64,000 bases of DNA, from positions 201,985 to 265,984 of the forward strand of contig MNCI01007731.1 in the NCBI GenBank assembly GCA_015680685.1, read 5' to 3'. The stretch comes from Gnetum montanum (taxonomy: Eukaryota; Streptophyta; Gnetopsida; Gnetales; Gnetaceae). The notes under the pieces are model-generated. The model was not told the DNA's origin. It searched no databases and saw only the letters and a program-made list of their open reading frames with translations. The translations under genes and the position numbers were made by a program. Of the stretch, positions 24,150 through 35,260 are shown one piece after another (the stretch's first letter is position 1; the number at the start of each line of letters is the position of its first letter).

Positions 24150-25378
24150 ATATCATTAACAATATATGTACTTTAGAAAAAATTAATGATCACAAATAAT
24201 ATATCTGACTAAAAAACTTAAGTTAGCATAGTTGTGCTTTTCATACCATATGCTATTTTGCTTCTATAGATGATATATTATATGATTCTATAGAGCTATC
24301 TCATGATCATCCTTTTTAGTTCTTAAGTAGAGATATTGTAGAATTTTTACCAAAAGGCTTAGTATTTATTTTTGTAGATTTTAATGTAGGAATAGGTTCA
24401 CAACAAACAAAAATTATTCATTGGTAATATAATGTTGGCAATTTAGACATTGTTAAAGATCATAGTAGGACACAACATTCTATATATGACACTATTAATA
24501 AGATGGGTCAACAATTATTAGAATGGATAAAAAAATTTGATCTTCTAATTTATGGTGGCCTTACTAGATATCCTGAATCTTCATTATTTATTTTTGCAAA
24601 ACCTCAATGTAAATCTTGCATTAATTTAGATTTATTTTTATATGAAGACATTGATTTTATTAATGAGTTGGAAGTTTGAGAAGATTTAGTGAAGTCTTGC
24701 CAACCTATTTCTTAGACAACAATAAATAAGAATAGCAAAAGATTTCAATATAGACTCACCCTAGAAGTTAAAGAAAAGTATATGGATGCAATACATAACA
24801 AATATACTCTTGAAAGATGACATAAGAAGCTTGAACAAATTTTTCTTCCAACAACTAAATAAGTTATGGATTCACAATAACAGGGTGCTTAGAAGACTTG
24901 GTTTGATGAGGATTGCATGCATGCTAGAAAAAAACATTAAAAATTCATATAAGAATTATAGAAAAAGTTTAGTTAAGGCATATAAATGCTTGATTAGAAC
25001 CAAAAGAAGAAAATTTATCAAGGAGTAGTAGGAATATTTTTCTTGTACCATTAAAAAGGAACCTAGATAGTTTTGGCAATTTTTTCTTCATAAGCCTTCT
25101 CAGCATTTAATTTTTTTAACGATATTTACTCATTTTACAATAAGTTATTTACAAGAGAAGATGGTAATTCCACTATTATTATACAGTAAGCATCTCTCCA
25201 ATTTACTCTTGAAGAAGTCATAGAATGTATTAAAACATTAACATATGAAAAGGTTGTAGATTTAGATGGTTTATATGTAGAATTATTAACTCGAGTAGGA
25301 TTTTCTAGTCATAGAGGAATTTGGCACAGACTAAATTCAATAATGGATCAAGGATTAAATCAATATTGGAAAACTAGT
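24150..25378 (+). pseudogene. Second LINE, 5' block: endonuclease, linker and start of reverse transcriptase
   Basis: The endonuclease is readable at about 24330-24700: LVFIFVDFNVGIGSQQ, then MGQQLLEWIKKFDLLIYGG, then the C-terminal LDLFL. The basic linker (24786-25028) ends with RTKRRKFIKE, as in LINE proteins just before RT. RT begins near 25200 with TLEEVIECIKTL, VDLDGLYVELL and LNSIMDQGLNQYWKTS, where it is cut at 25378 by element B. The frame resumes after 58650. It is distinct from the RTE-like LINE at 3925-6263 (different endonuclease and linker wording). Confidence 0.82.
25374..25378 (+). repeat. Target-site duplication of element B, left copy
   Basis: CTAGT, identical to 58646-58650. 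Confidence 0.92.
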
Positions 25379-26268
25379 TGATGAAGCATCAAAGTGTCAC
25401 ATTGACAGGCCCCCATGGACATGGCCCTATCAACATGGTGTTGCCCCATCAATGGGGCTACGTCGATGTAGCATTTGCTACATTTATGAGGCCCTATTGA
25501 CATAGCTCCACAACAAATTCTATAAATACAGTGTTCTCGCTATGTAAAATGGTTTTTTTAATAGCTCAACATAGTTTTTATAGCTTCTTTATTTGAGAGT
25601 TAGAATATTTTCTAAGTGCCCATAGCAGGAGTTACAAAGTGTATAGATCTTTATTTGAGCACTAATGTACCCGAGCATAGTAGTGTGAATAGAAATACAA
25701 ATGAGCCTTTTGATCAAACTTTGCAGCACTTGGAATAGATTAATGATTTATTTCTACATTTACCATTTTTATTAATTATAAAATTAATTAAGATTAGTAA
25801 TACTTTAATTGATTAAATAATTAAGCTAAATAGATAAAACACATAAGTACGATAAGTTCGAGCATAACATACAACACTTGGTAATCCTAGTAGCGCTTAA
25901 TGCTTGGTAACCCAATAGTGTTGTTTGTGTTCAGGATGCATACAGAAAGTGGGATCGAATGCTTATGTTAGGATAGTTAGTTATTAATTAGTAATTAGAT
26001 TAGCTAAATTCATTAATAAATTGAGTTTCAACTTGTTATCAATTGTAGATGAATAAAATATAAATAATAAAAATCATGTGCCCCAATTACACTTAACCAT
26101 ACAACTAAGCTTCACAAGTGTAGTTGGGAAGACAACGATCATCACAACTAGATTTCATTTCTTGGAACTAGTATACTTGGGAACTTAAGCTCTACAAAAT
26201 TTGACCAAATTGTGCATGAACACTTGTAATTTTTATGGTTGATCATAGGGTATACTTATTGCTCATCA
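25379..26268 (+). repeat. Element B 5' LTR
   Basis: 890 bp, TGATGAAGCATC...TCATCA. TATAAATA at 25521-25528. U3 has the dyad GCCCCATCAATGGGGC (about 25443-25458) and a GACATGG/CCCTAT repeat theme. Confidence 0.92.
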
Positions 26269-26269
26269 T

Positions 26270-26287
26270 TGATGTCATTGCCAGTAA
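26270..26287 (+). other. Element B primer binding site, tRNA-Asp type (decayed)
   Basis: TGATGTCATTGCCAGTAA, one base after the LTR end, in the same register as in element A. Seven differences from TGGCGCCGTTGCCGGGGA, six of them transitions. Confidence 0.7.
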
Positions 26288-26431
26288 CCTTTAGTTTGTT
26301 ACGTGCGCTATTTAGGACTTGGTGAAAAATTATGTAAAATTGTTGGAACGAACCATAAAGTCATATCAAAGATCAAAATCAGCACAAAAATTATAAGAAA
26401 GCACATTGAAATTTTTGTCTTCTAATACAAG

Positions 26432-27579
26432 ATGTCTTCTTCTCACAAGAGTGATTCTCCATCCAAGTATGATAGAGTAAATCAACAAATGCCCCAACAA
26501 TACAAAGTGATATATGCTCATCTTGATGAGTATGTATCTAATTTCACCTTCATCCTACACCATGATGAATAACTATAGTGGGGAGACATGGAGGGAAACA
26601 TTATGTTGTTACTTGATCGATTCATTCCTGTGATGCTCCATCAAAATTTTATGCAATTGGGCATCTAAGGTCTTCATACTTAATATCTTATGTAGGATAG
26701 TGATGCTACGGATTATCACCCCATCAATGCATAATGTCTGAGGGATCTACAGCTAGAGCAGCATTATGAGTCTACAAAGGGGAAGTAGTCTAATGATTCC
26801 TCATTCTTGATATACCAAAAAGATGGTGGAGAACCCTTGTCTAGGGGTTTTGCATATAGAGAGACTCCTTTCTTTAACTTTGGTGAAGGAGGTTAAAACC
26901 AGAACTTGTAGTCCACACTACATAATCCTAGTTTTGGCAAGAATAGATCCCATGACAAAGGAAGATCCAAAGAGGAGAGTCATGTCATGGATGCGAGTAA
27001 GTAACATGATCATGGTTGTGGTATGACCACCAAAGAGGGGGTGGTAGGCACTGTGATGGTGCTAGTCCTCCTTTGTCTTCACCTTCATTGTTATCTTCTT
27101 CCTCTTCTGGCTTCAAACCCAATTGCAGGGGACACAATCATAATGGAGGTGATTAATAGAATTGAGATGATCATAGGGACCATTAGGAAAGTTGAGATAT
27201 GGGGTGAGGGCATTCAAGAGAGGCCTATCACCATGAGAGAAGGAGTAACAAAGGACATCATAGGCACCAAGGTCATGGCTATGATGAGCCTTTGCTCATC
27301 ACTGAAAGCATGCTAAACATCATAGAGGTAGTGATAATTTTGATAAGGCACATGAAAGATAGAAGGATCAAGTGATTGAATATGAACAACATTTCCAAGT
27401 TTGAGAGGGATATAACTTTGATATGCAAAATCATCTTTATGCTTTTCATGATGCCTGTGCTTTTCAAAACATAGAAAATGACTAGTAAAAGATTAAGTTG
27501 TTTTCCAAGACATTCATCAAAGAAGTAGAAAGCTGCTACTACTCCTTGGAGTCAAAATCAATCTATATATGGAGTATGA
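26432..27579 (+). pseudogene. Element B gag remnant, N-terminal part
   Basis: ATG at 26432 (MSSSHKSDSPSKYDRVNQQM), then YVSNFTFILHHDE and GNIMLLLDRFIPVMLHQ, which align with element A's gag start. The core begins near 27375 (MNNISKFERD, then HDACAFQNIEN). It is broken by several stops and is cut at 27579 by insertion of element C; the rest continues at 40014. Confidence 0.78.
27575..27579 (+). repeat. Target-site duplication of element C, left copy
   Basis: TATGA, identical to 40014-40018. Confidence 0.92.
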
Positions 27580-27857
27580 TGAAACGCCCCAAAATTCAAA
27601 GGCATGCTTGCTTCACCAAGTCTTTGCAATACGTGCAACATTACGACAGCTCTTCAGGAGAAGGATGCTTTGATGTTCAGACTGTCCATATTGGCAAGTT
27701 TTCTACCCCAAGTGTCAATAGGCTAAATAGATTCTCCAGCCTGCCCACCTGAGCAGTTCATCTAGCTGACCGTGCACTTAGGAGCGGTGCGTGGAATTGT
27801 TGACGATGCTCAGAACACGCAAAACACTTTAGCAAGTTTTCTAAGTTAAGGAGTTTT

Positions 27858-28440
27858 GCTACGCTATGTAGCATAGCATACTTCAGAAGATGTTTGTAGA
27901 AGTGAAGTGCTACGCTATGCTATGCTACGCAGCATAGCACAGTGTAGTAAAAAACTAGACAGTCTGTCCCCTCGCTCGACTTCAAGTCCTTCAGCAATGT
28001 CTCCTTCTGTCAGAAAGCGGTGAACTTGGCAAAAGAAGGTCATGTTTGCTACTACACTACGTTAAGCTACATGGCACAACAAGGCGTAGCAATTCTATGA
28101 AAGTGAAAGAAGACATCTCAAAGGGAGGGATCAACAAGTTTGCAAGCTTTGCAGTATAAAAGGAAAAGTTTGCAGATTGGCAACGTTTCTTGTGGCTAAG
28201 GATAGCTACTATGCTATGATACGCTACGTAGCATAGCATAGTGTAGCAAATATGCAATAAACAGTCAGCGCATTTCAAAGGTTTCCAATGCATGCAGCAG
28301 GACACCACGCAAATGTTTTGCTTTAAACTAGTGGCTACTCTATGCTATGCTATGCTGCGTAGCGTAGCACAATGTAACAAAATGCTACGCCATGCTAACA
28401 TGCTATACTACAAAGCATAGTAAAGCATGGAAAGTAGTTA
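27858..28440 (+). repeat. Palindrome clusters (TGCTACGTAGCA type) in element C U3
   Basis: Repeated units such as ATGCTACGTAGCAT-like sequence, each self-complementary and flanked by further GCTATG/CATAGC arms. The same clusters appear in the 3' LTR at about 38632-38661, 38688-38731, 38986-39030 and 39111-39190. Isolated copies lie inside the element (30029-30063). Confidence 0.8.
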
Positions 28441-28625
28441 TGCTAAATCAATGCACTCCACCTAATCACACCATTGCTCTGATAGTGCAATTACAACGTG
28501 GAAAACTTGTAATTACGGCATGGCAAACTTGCCCAATGGTCGTGCAGGCATGTGATGCATAGAGAGGTCAGCATAAGCCTAGGACATGTGGCATCCAAAC
28601 CACATCTTTTACATGCCCTTGGTCC

Positions 28626-28633
28626 TATAAATA
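28626..28633 (+). promoter_or_regulatory. TATA box of element C 5' LTR
   Basis: TATAAATA in TTGGTCCTATAAATACC, matched at 39387-39394 in the 3' LTR. Confidence 0.75.
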
Positions 28634-29278
28634 CCCCAATGAGAAATGCTCGAAGGGTTTTCTTTTGGAAATTTTGGTATGGTTTTCTTGATAATTTGGT
28701 TGGCTAACAAATTTGTTGGCTGATAAGAAAAACGTTAGCGTTGTAACCTTGAGCATTGTAAGCTTTCTGTTTGACATTACAAACAGTTAGCTCTTTTAGT
28801 TGGCATTTTTTTTTGCTCTTTTCTACCACCTTGGTAGTGCTTCACATTGTTAACACCTAAGCCCACGTTCAAGCACACAATCGTCTTGCTCTACACATCT
28901 TGGTTACTCTCGAGATCTCTACACTTCTCAACGCTGTGCAACCGACTGTATCCACTTTGAAAGAGCGAAGTCATAGCTTCAAAGTGGTGCATTTTTCGAA
29001 CTGCATTTCACTTTGTCTCCTACTTATTATTGCATTTTACATTGTTTTCTATCTCTTTTACATTTAAGCATCACTTCATGCTATCAGTCTCATTTTCAAA
29101 TCATGTGTTACAAAAGGTTATATTAACATCGACTAAGTCCCTATATGATCGACTAGACCGTTTAGGGCATCCCGTTTCCATTGCACCCAGCACAGGCCTC
29201 CCATGGAAATAGGGTTATGACTGTGAATAGCCAAGGCCCCTTGACATTTTCTAGTTGCCAACATTTTCAGTCGCTACA

Positions 29279-29723
29279 ATTTTTCTAGAAGGAGGACCTT
29301 TTGGTGCCCTTTTAGCATGTCACGGTAGTCTTGTAAGCCTTTTGCACCCTATTATGCATTAGTGTAACTTGAAACCTGTTTGTGGTTGCTTACGCATCGT
29401 GCAGCGAGATCGGTCACCTAGATGGTTCCTCAGGAACCCTCCAGGACATAAAGCCTCCAGTCGCTAGTTGACTTGCCTATCTTACAGTAGTCTTGCACGT
29501 GTGATAGCCTTTTGTGGTTGTTTACACATCGTGTGGTACAAATCAGTCACTTCGACAGTTCCTTGGAAGCCCAGCAAGACATAAATCCTTTTTGATTACT
29601 TTCCAATTCTTTTTTTTTTTGCATCCGCAAAACTATTTCACTTTTCAATTTCCTTGCTTTTCGTGTTTGCAAAATTGTCTAGCTTAGTAACAATGACTTC
29701 CGCAACTACTGATGCTAATACCT
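29279..29723 (+). other. Element C leader with internal direct duplication
   Basis: After the LTR the sequence TTTTTCTAGAAGGAGGACC is where a primer binding site should be; I cannot name the tRNA. A segment with GTTTGTGGTTGCTTAC, GATGGTTCCT and GACATAAA (about 29379-29452) recurs at about 29508-29588 with transitions. A short frame begins ATG at 29690 (MTSATTDANTFN) and ends after about 20 codons. It could be the surviving start of gag. Confidence 0.5.
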
Positions 29724-32696
29724 TCAACGTTGAAGTGCCTTTCCTTTTGAGATATTAGCATATTTTTTAATTAAAGGAGACTCCTCTTTATCTCCAAAAA
29801 TGCCCTCCTCGTTAGTAGGAGGATTCTGCTTGATAACAAGAGCCCCTACCTTAGCAATAGCAGTTCTTTCCTCCTTGATCGGGACCCTTCTCTCTGAGAC
29901 TGGGGCCTCCAAGTCCTTATTCATCGCCCCCATCTTAGGGGCCGACACCTCTTCATTACATTCTTCTTCCTCTACTAGTCAAGAAACATGTTTGCATTAG
30001 TCTAAAAAAAGTTAGCTTAAAGTAGGTGCTACGCTACGCTACGCCGCCTAGCGTAGCATAGTGTATTAGATAATAACAAAGTAAGCATTAAACAAAAGCG
30101 TTCACCAATGGGGGGTTGTATCCTCTACAGTTTAAGCTGTAGTCTCTGCCCGTTCTCTTCCTTCATGCAAAGGGTTTCCTTAGCTATAGGAGGCCTCTTT
30201 CGCTGCAACTTATTGGCCATAGTCTCAGCTATGAGACATTCTCCCTGCGACATGCTACTGGCTACAATAGGGGGGGGGGGTCTCTCCTATGCTTTCTTGG
30301 CCATGAAAGTTGCAGGCCATCCTATCCTTAGTCATCACAAAGAACAAATTCCCATTTATTTTTGGGGGATCTTGGACATGGGTGGTTTGAAGGATTTGGT
30401 GGATCCATGGTTTGGAAATCTATTTGTGATTTCGCATGACCCAGGCTCCATTCTCTTGAACCACCAGAAAATCCACAAATCGCTTTAGACAGGCTATGTA
30501 AAAGGCATAATGTATATTGGAATGGGACTTTGGTTTCTTATGGAGCCCCAAGATTTTGGTCTGCAAGCCTTTACATAGAAAAATAGCCCAGTTGTAACAA
30601 GCCCCCTCTTCCATGACCTCATGCATTATCTAGGCCTGCTTAATCCCCAAGACCTTCCCTTGGGAAAGTAGCTAGGGAAATGTGCGAGCACGGAAGATAG
30701 GGTAAATCTCCCTGGCGGGTCCTTCTTTGAGCTTCTCCATGGGGAGCCCCTTCCGCTCCTTGGAAATCCCTAAGCACTCCTGAATGTCCTTTTTCTAAAG
30801 GGTCAGCTCCATCTTGCCCTTCGACCCTATGAGAATGCCATTGTCAGGGACACTGAACAGGTCCACAAATAGCTGGCCGTTGATTTCAATGAAAACCCGT
30901 ACACCCTGTATGCATGTATGAAAGTGGCATGTCTTGTGGGAAAAGGAGTTGACTAGGGAGAGCATCACGGTGGCAGGAACGCTCGGATTTGGAGCCAGGA
31001 ACAGGTCCATAAGCCCAACCTTTTGGATATTCTGGACCAAGGAGTCCAAAGTTGCACCGTTTATCTAGTTTTGGCTTGTATCTACTTCTCCGTACTTGAA
31101 GTAGATGTTTGTCTCCTGTGTCTCGGTGGTCACCACTATCACCTCCAAAGGCTTCTTCACCCCTCTAACAGTTTTCACAAGAAATTTTCAGCATAAAAAT
31201 GTAGAAAATCCAAAGATTGGAAAGACACTTAAGCACGCAACACTTATTGTTTAGCCTACCAGGTTTGTACAATGATGGGAACAACAAAAGACTAACTAGA
31301 ACTTGTTCAACGGTGATTGGTTTGAAGGGTTGTGCCCACCCCTCATCCAGCCAACCAGACCCCTTGCACTGATTGTAGGGAATGGGGTGTAGGTATGGGT
31401 AGGTGTGGTATTCACCTCCACATTGACCAATCACACCCACTTGTAGGTTCTCAGAAGAAGAGAACTCCTGCAGGGCTATCCGTGCTATAGTTAGTAGACC
31501 CGTTCGGTCATGAAGCCCTTTCTTGTTGATGTAGAACCTGGTAACAAAAACATACTATTAGCATTTGGCCAATATGGCCAGCATCACATAACATAGCAGA
31601 ACAGGGCTACACAAGTCACCTGCTAGCACAATAGACAGTTCCTAGTGGGTTTTAGAAGCACGTTTCCATATAACATGCAACAAACAATGTGTTGTAAGAA
31701 TGATAACAACTGTACTTAGGCATAAACCAAATCTAGGCCAAACACCTTAACCCTAAGGGGCATTGACTGGATCCTTCTCCCTACTTGCTCATGATTTTCC
31801 CATCCGTCAGAAACCTCAGAATGTCTTAGCTTTTCCCAGGCAATATGGCTTCTGTTATGATGGCCACCTCTTCCTCCTCTAGGTATGACCAAACGATCAT
31901 ACTAAAGTGTTTGAGGAGGTATTGTAGGAACTCCTATGCTCCTTTCCTGAACTAAAGCCTCCACTCCCCCACACGTATCTAGGAAGGAGGAGCATTGGCC
32001 ATAGGTTTGCTTATGTGACACAGGACCCCTGCAATTTCTAAGACAATCAGAATTGGCCTTAGCCCCATCTTGCACAATACAACCAGTAAGTGTTAGCATC
32101 ATGTCTAAGTGAAATGCGCATGCAACATAGCAAATACCTAGCAGTTCATGCATATAATGTAGGACAACCCTCCTCCTGCACATAGCGTAGTAAGAACATA
32201 AAAGCACTAGTGTAGTGAAAATGGCCTAGCGTAGCAGTAAAGCAATTAATCCTAACAGGGCAATTAACAATATGCCCTGACAAAAGACATGTTGCACTAT
32301 CACACCATGCATGGCCAAACCCTCCTGAGGGTCCTACACTATGCTAGCCAAGTAACTTAAACTGTCCAAACCCCCACGGTTGTGACAACCGTAGTGGTGA
32401 CGGTTCAAGCAACCTTACACACAATGATAGCTTAGCATTTATGCAGCTGCCATGGCCAAAATGGGAATAGCAGTAATGTAAAGGCCAAAACAACACTATG
32501 ACAGAAAACATAGATCACTAAGACTAGGATACAAAATGAAAGCAAAAAACAAAAAAAAAGTAGAGGAAGCATAGCAGCCTACCAACGACGTGTCCTCCCA
32601 TGCTGTGACGCACGCTTGTGTCATGCCTCCTAGAGTTTTCTTCACCTCCTCGACCTTTGCGAGCACCAAGTGAGTACGTTCCTTCTTTGGAGCCAT
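29724..32696 (-). pseudogene. Antisense multi-exon gene inside element C, in place of gag-protease
   Basis: Read on the minus strand. Proposed exon 1 is 32696-32583, 38 codons (MAPKKERTHLVLAKVEEVKK...) ending at TTG/GTAGGC. A probable second exon (about 31930-31750) carries HFSMIVWSYLEEEEVAIITE. Exon 3 starts at 31537 after TTTTTGTTACCAG (FYINKKGLHDRTGLLTIARI) and ends near 31420 at GGAG/GTGAAT. Exon 4, 31164-30106, holds the largest part (PLEVIVVTTETQETNIYF, VFIEINGQLFVDLFSVPD, YAFYIACLKRFVDF). Exon 5 ends with KGKALQR and a stop at 29724. At least four TAG stops and a frameshift at a G run (30270-30280) show decay. The product is unknown; parts recall plant-transposon-associated proteins, but this is weak. 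Extra and antisense ORFs are known in Tat-lineage elements, usually beside an intact gag-pol. Confidence 0.6.
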
Positions 32697-33019
32697 TGTC
32701 CTACTTGCAGACTTTTCCTTGACACAATGAAAAAAATCACCTTATTCTCTGTTAGCACGATTTCTCTGTGCTCCGAAATCGCTTTGTGCTCCAAATATGG
32801 ATTCTATGCTTTTACAGTGAGAATGACAAGATTATCAATGTTTAATCCCTATTTATGGCTGTAATGGTGAAAAGGGGAAACTTTCCACTCTCTCTCTCCG
32901 CTTAATGCAGAGTGAACCGTATAGTGTAGCATGCTTGCCATGACATCGTAGCACTGTTGGCATTAAAACATTAACACACTTCAAGCCAACTATTTTCTTT
33001 CCCAAAAATGGAAAAATAT
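32697..33019. other. Short intergenic part of element C
   Basis: Upstream side of the antisense gene, so its promoter would be here. On the minus strand no clear TATA was identified. Contains CGTATAGTGTAGCATGC, related to the LTR palindrome theme. Confidence 0.35.
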
Positions 33020-33312
33020 TTTTTTAACGGTCTAGAAAGACCTTAAACTAACAATCGTAGCATAGTTGTGCTTTTATCGGTCCAAAAGACCTTAAACTAG
33101 CAACCTTAGCTCAGTTGTAACTTTCACGGTCTGAAAAGACCTTAAACTAGCATTTTTAGCATAGCGTTCCACTCTCGTTACCGGTTCAGAAAGACCTTAA
33201 ACTAGCAATCCAAGCATAGTAGCAAATTTAATGGTATGAAAAGACCTTAAACTAGCAATTTCAATCTGTTACACGTTCGCAGTCCGCAATGACTTTAAAC
33301 TAGTAGTTTCAC
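33020..33312 (+). repeat. Tandem repeat, about 55-60 bp unit, GACCTTAAACTAGCAA
   Basis: Six diverged units, each with GGTC..AAAAGACCTTAAACTAGCA and a variable CATAG-containing spacer. GGTCTGAAAAGACC within a unit can pair with itself. A related unit is repeated on the other side of pol (37040-37280). Confidence 0.82.
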
Positions 33313-33790
33313 ATTTTCGCATTGGCAGTTCTGCAGTTTTACATTCTCATATCGACAGTTTTACATTTTTCCTTTTAGCGGTTTTGTGTCTCCATGTCTT
33401 AGTGGTCTACCATGAATTTAAATTGGCAAAATTTTAATCTTTACATCATACTTCACTAGTTACATCTCATCACTTCTTTGCAAGTTTTTGTTATACACGA
33501 TTACTACCAACAGATGCCTCTTAACCAGACTTTCATCTCATCTTGACAAGTTGGGAAAAAAATGGAAATCCATTGTGACCTCACCACGCCCTTAGCTTTA
33601 GCAGGTCCACATGGAAAGCTCGCAAGATAATTGAACCCAGGCCTGATCGACTGGGGGTTGACCACAGCTAGCATTATAGCATCCTTAGAAACATTCCTAG
33701 ACTGGGCCAAGCATCTAGTTCGAACTCTAGATCTAGAGGGCAGGGATGTAACTAAGGATCCTCTCGTCGAGACGCCTATGACCACATCCA
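33313..33790 (+). other. Element C segment before RT: no gag or protease recognised
   Basis: Translations here (for example PGLIDWGLTTASIIASLETF near 33625) might be a linker upstream of RT, but no protease DSG/DTG motif or gag core is visible. The longest minus-strand frame overlapping here is taken as a shadow. Confidence 0.4.
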
Positions 33791-34565
33791 AGGGATAAGT
33801 AAAAACGTTAAGGCTTAGCTCCCTCCTAGATGTGTAGACACACAAAAACGTAGACAAGATTCTGCAAGACAACATCAAGGTCTTCGCATGGTCGTACGGT
33901 GACATGTTGGGTTTAGATCCAAGGCTGATATAGCACAACATTGTCCTAGACTAGCGCATGAAGACAGTCAAGCAGAAGGCTTGTAAGATCAAACTAGAAA
34001 TTGCACTAGCCATGAGAGATGAAATAACCAAGCTATACCAAGCTGGTTTCATCTGCACAATTGATTATTCGGAATGGATGTCCAACATCGTTGTGGTTTC
34101 TAAGAAAATGGGAGGAATACGAATTTGTATAGACTTCCGGGATCTGAAAAAAGTAATGATGAAAGATGAATTCCCACTTCCAAGCATCGATCAAGTCATC
34201 GACACTACGACTGGCCATGCCTTGCTATCCTTCATGGATGGCTTCTCTGGCTACAACCAAATTCACATAAACTTGGAGCATCAGCTAGCAACAACCTTCA
34301 TGATCCCATGGGGAACCTTTTATTACACCATGATGCCTTTTGGGCTCAAAAATGCCAAGGGAACATACCAACGAGCCATGACTTACATTTTCAGTGATTA
34401 CATCCTAGAAACGTTAAATGACTACGTCGATGATATAGCAGTTAAGTCCAAGGAGGCAGCTGATCACCCACGTGATCTAGGGGTAGTCCTTAAGTGTTGT
34501 CAAATGCATGATCTATGCCTTAATCCTAAGAAGTGTGTCTTTGGGGTAAAAATCGGATGCATTGA
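33791..34565 (+). pseudogene. Element C reverse transcriptase (Tat-type), mostly readable
   Basis: From KTLRLSSLLDV and VFAWSYGDMLGLDP (about 33800-33920, with stops) into a 210-codon open frame at 33958-34590. That frame contains GFICTIDYSEWMSNIVVVSK, ICIDFRDLKKVMMKDEFPLP, SFMDGFSGYNQIHIN, PFGLKNAKGTYQRAM and the catalytic YVDD (34423-34434). All core RT motifs are present, so this is the best preserved catalytic domain in the window. A frameshift near 34560 separates it from the RNase H tether (VDLDKVKAIVNLAPPTNLKE). Confidence 0.9.
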
Positions 34566-35260
34566 AGGCCAGAATACGGGTGGACCTTGACAAAGTCAAG
34601 GCCATTGTCAACCTGGCACCCCCTACAAACCTTAAGGAGTTATGTGGGTTGCAAGGTAGGGTATAGTTCATCCAAAGGTTTATAGAAAAGTTAACCAACA
34701 AGTTACACCCTATGCAACATCTTCTAAAGAAAGGGGTTGACTTCGAGTGGACAACCTAGTGTCAACAAGCCTTCGATGCATTGAAGGAAGAGCTTTTGCA
34801 CCTCCCAACTATGCATCCGCCACAAGGGGATAAGCCTTTCTTCATCTAGCTTGCCACCTTTGACATATCTATTGCAACACTGCTATGTCAGAAATGAGAT
34901 GACGGATCTGAGATACAAGTGTATTATCTGAGTCATGCATTAATAGCACATGAGGCAAAATACAATGAAGTGGAGAGGAATTACCTTGCCTTAGTGTTCG
35001 CGTTAAAAAAGTGGAGGCACTACCTATTTTGCAATACAATTAACATCATTTGCAAAAGCAACATACTCCAAGCTATTCCTAACAACGTGTATGAAGGTAG
35101 CCAGATAGCCCGATGGAAAGCAATAACTGCAGAGTTTGACCTACACTATGTAAGCCAGTCATCGACTACAGGTCAAGCCATAGCAATGCAACTTACAGCT
35201 TCACCCATCGACGACCACGTAATCATAGATACCGAATTTCTAGACGAGCATGTTGGCACT
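34566..35260 (+). pseudogene. Element C RNase H, gypsy type
   Basis: Tether KAIVNLAPPTNLKELCGLQG, then FEWTT and CQQAFDALKEELL. RNase H core: FDISIATLL, then YYLSHALIAHEAKYNEVERN and YLALVFALKKWRHYLF (open frame from 34919). The third acidic position is replaced (ICKSNILQAI where a D is usual). A C-terminal connection with ARWKAITAEFDLHYV leads into the second RNase H. Confidence 0.82.

Larger units (their letters stand above)
27580..29278 (+). repeat. Element C 5' LTR
   Basis: Starts TGAAACGCCCC and ends CGCTACA. TATAAATA at 28626-28633. Carries at least four clusters of GCTACG/TAGCATAGC palindromes (27858-27880, 27909-27949, 28204-28249, 28334-28440). The 3' copy is 38356-40013. Confidence 0.93.

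Noticed and set aside
33504-33941. A 145-codon minus-strand frame before element C RT
   Set aside because: It lies antisense to the RT lead-in, where the plus strand reads DMLGLDP-type wording; no protein family matches the minus frame.
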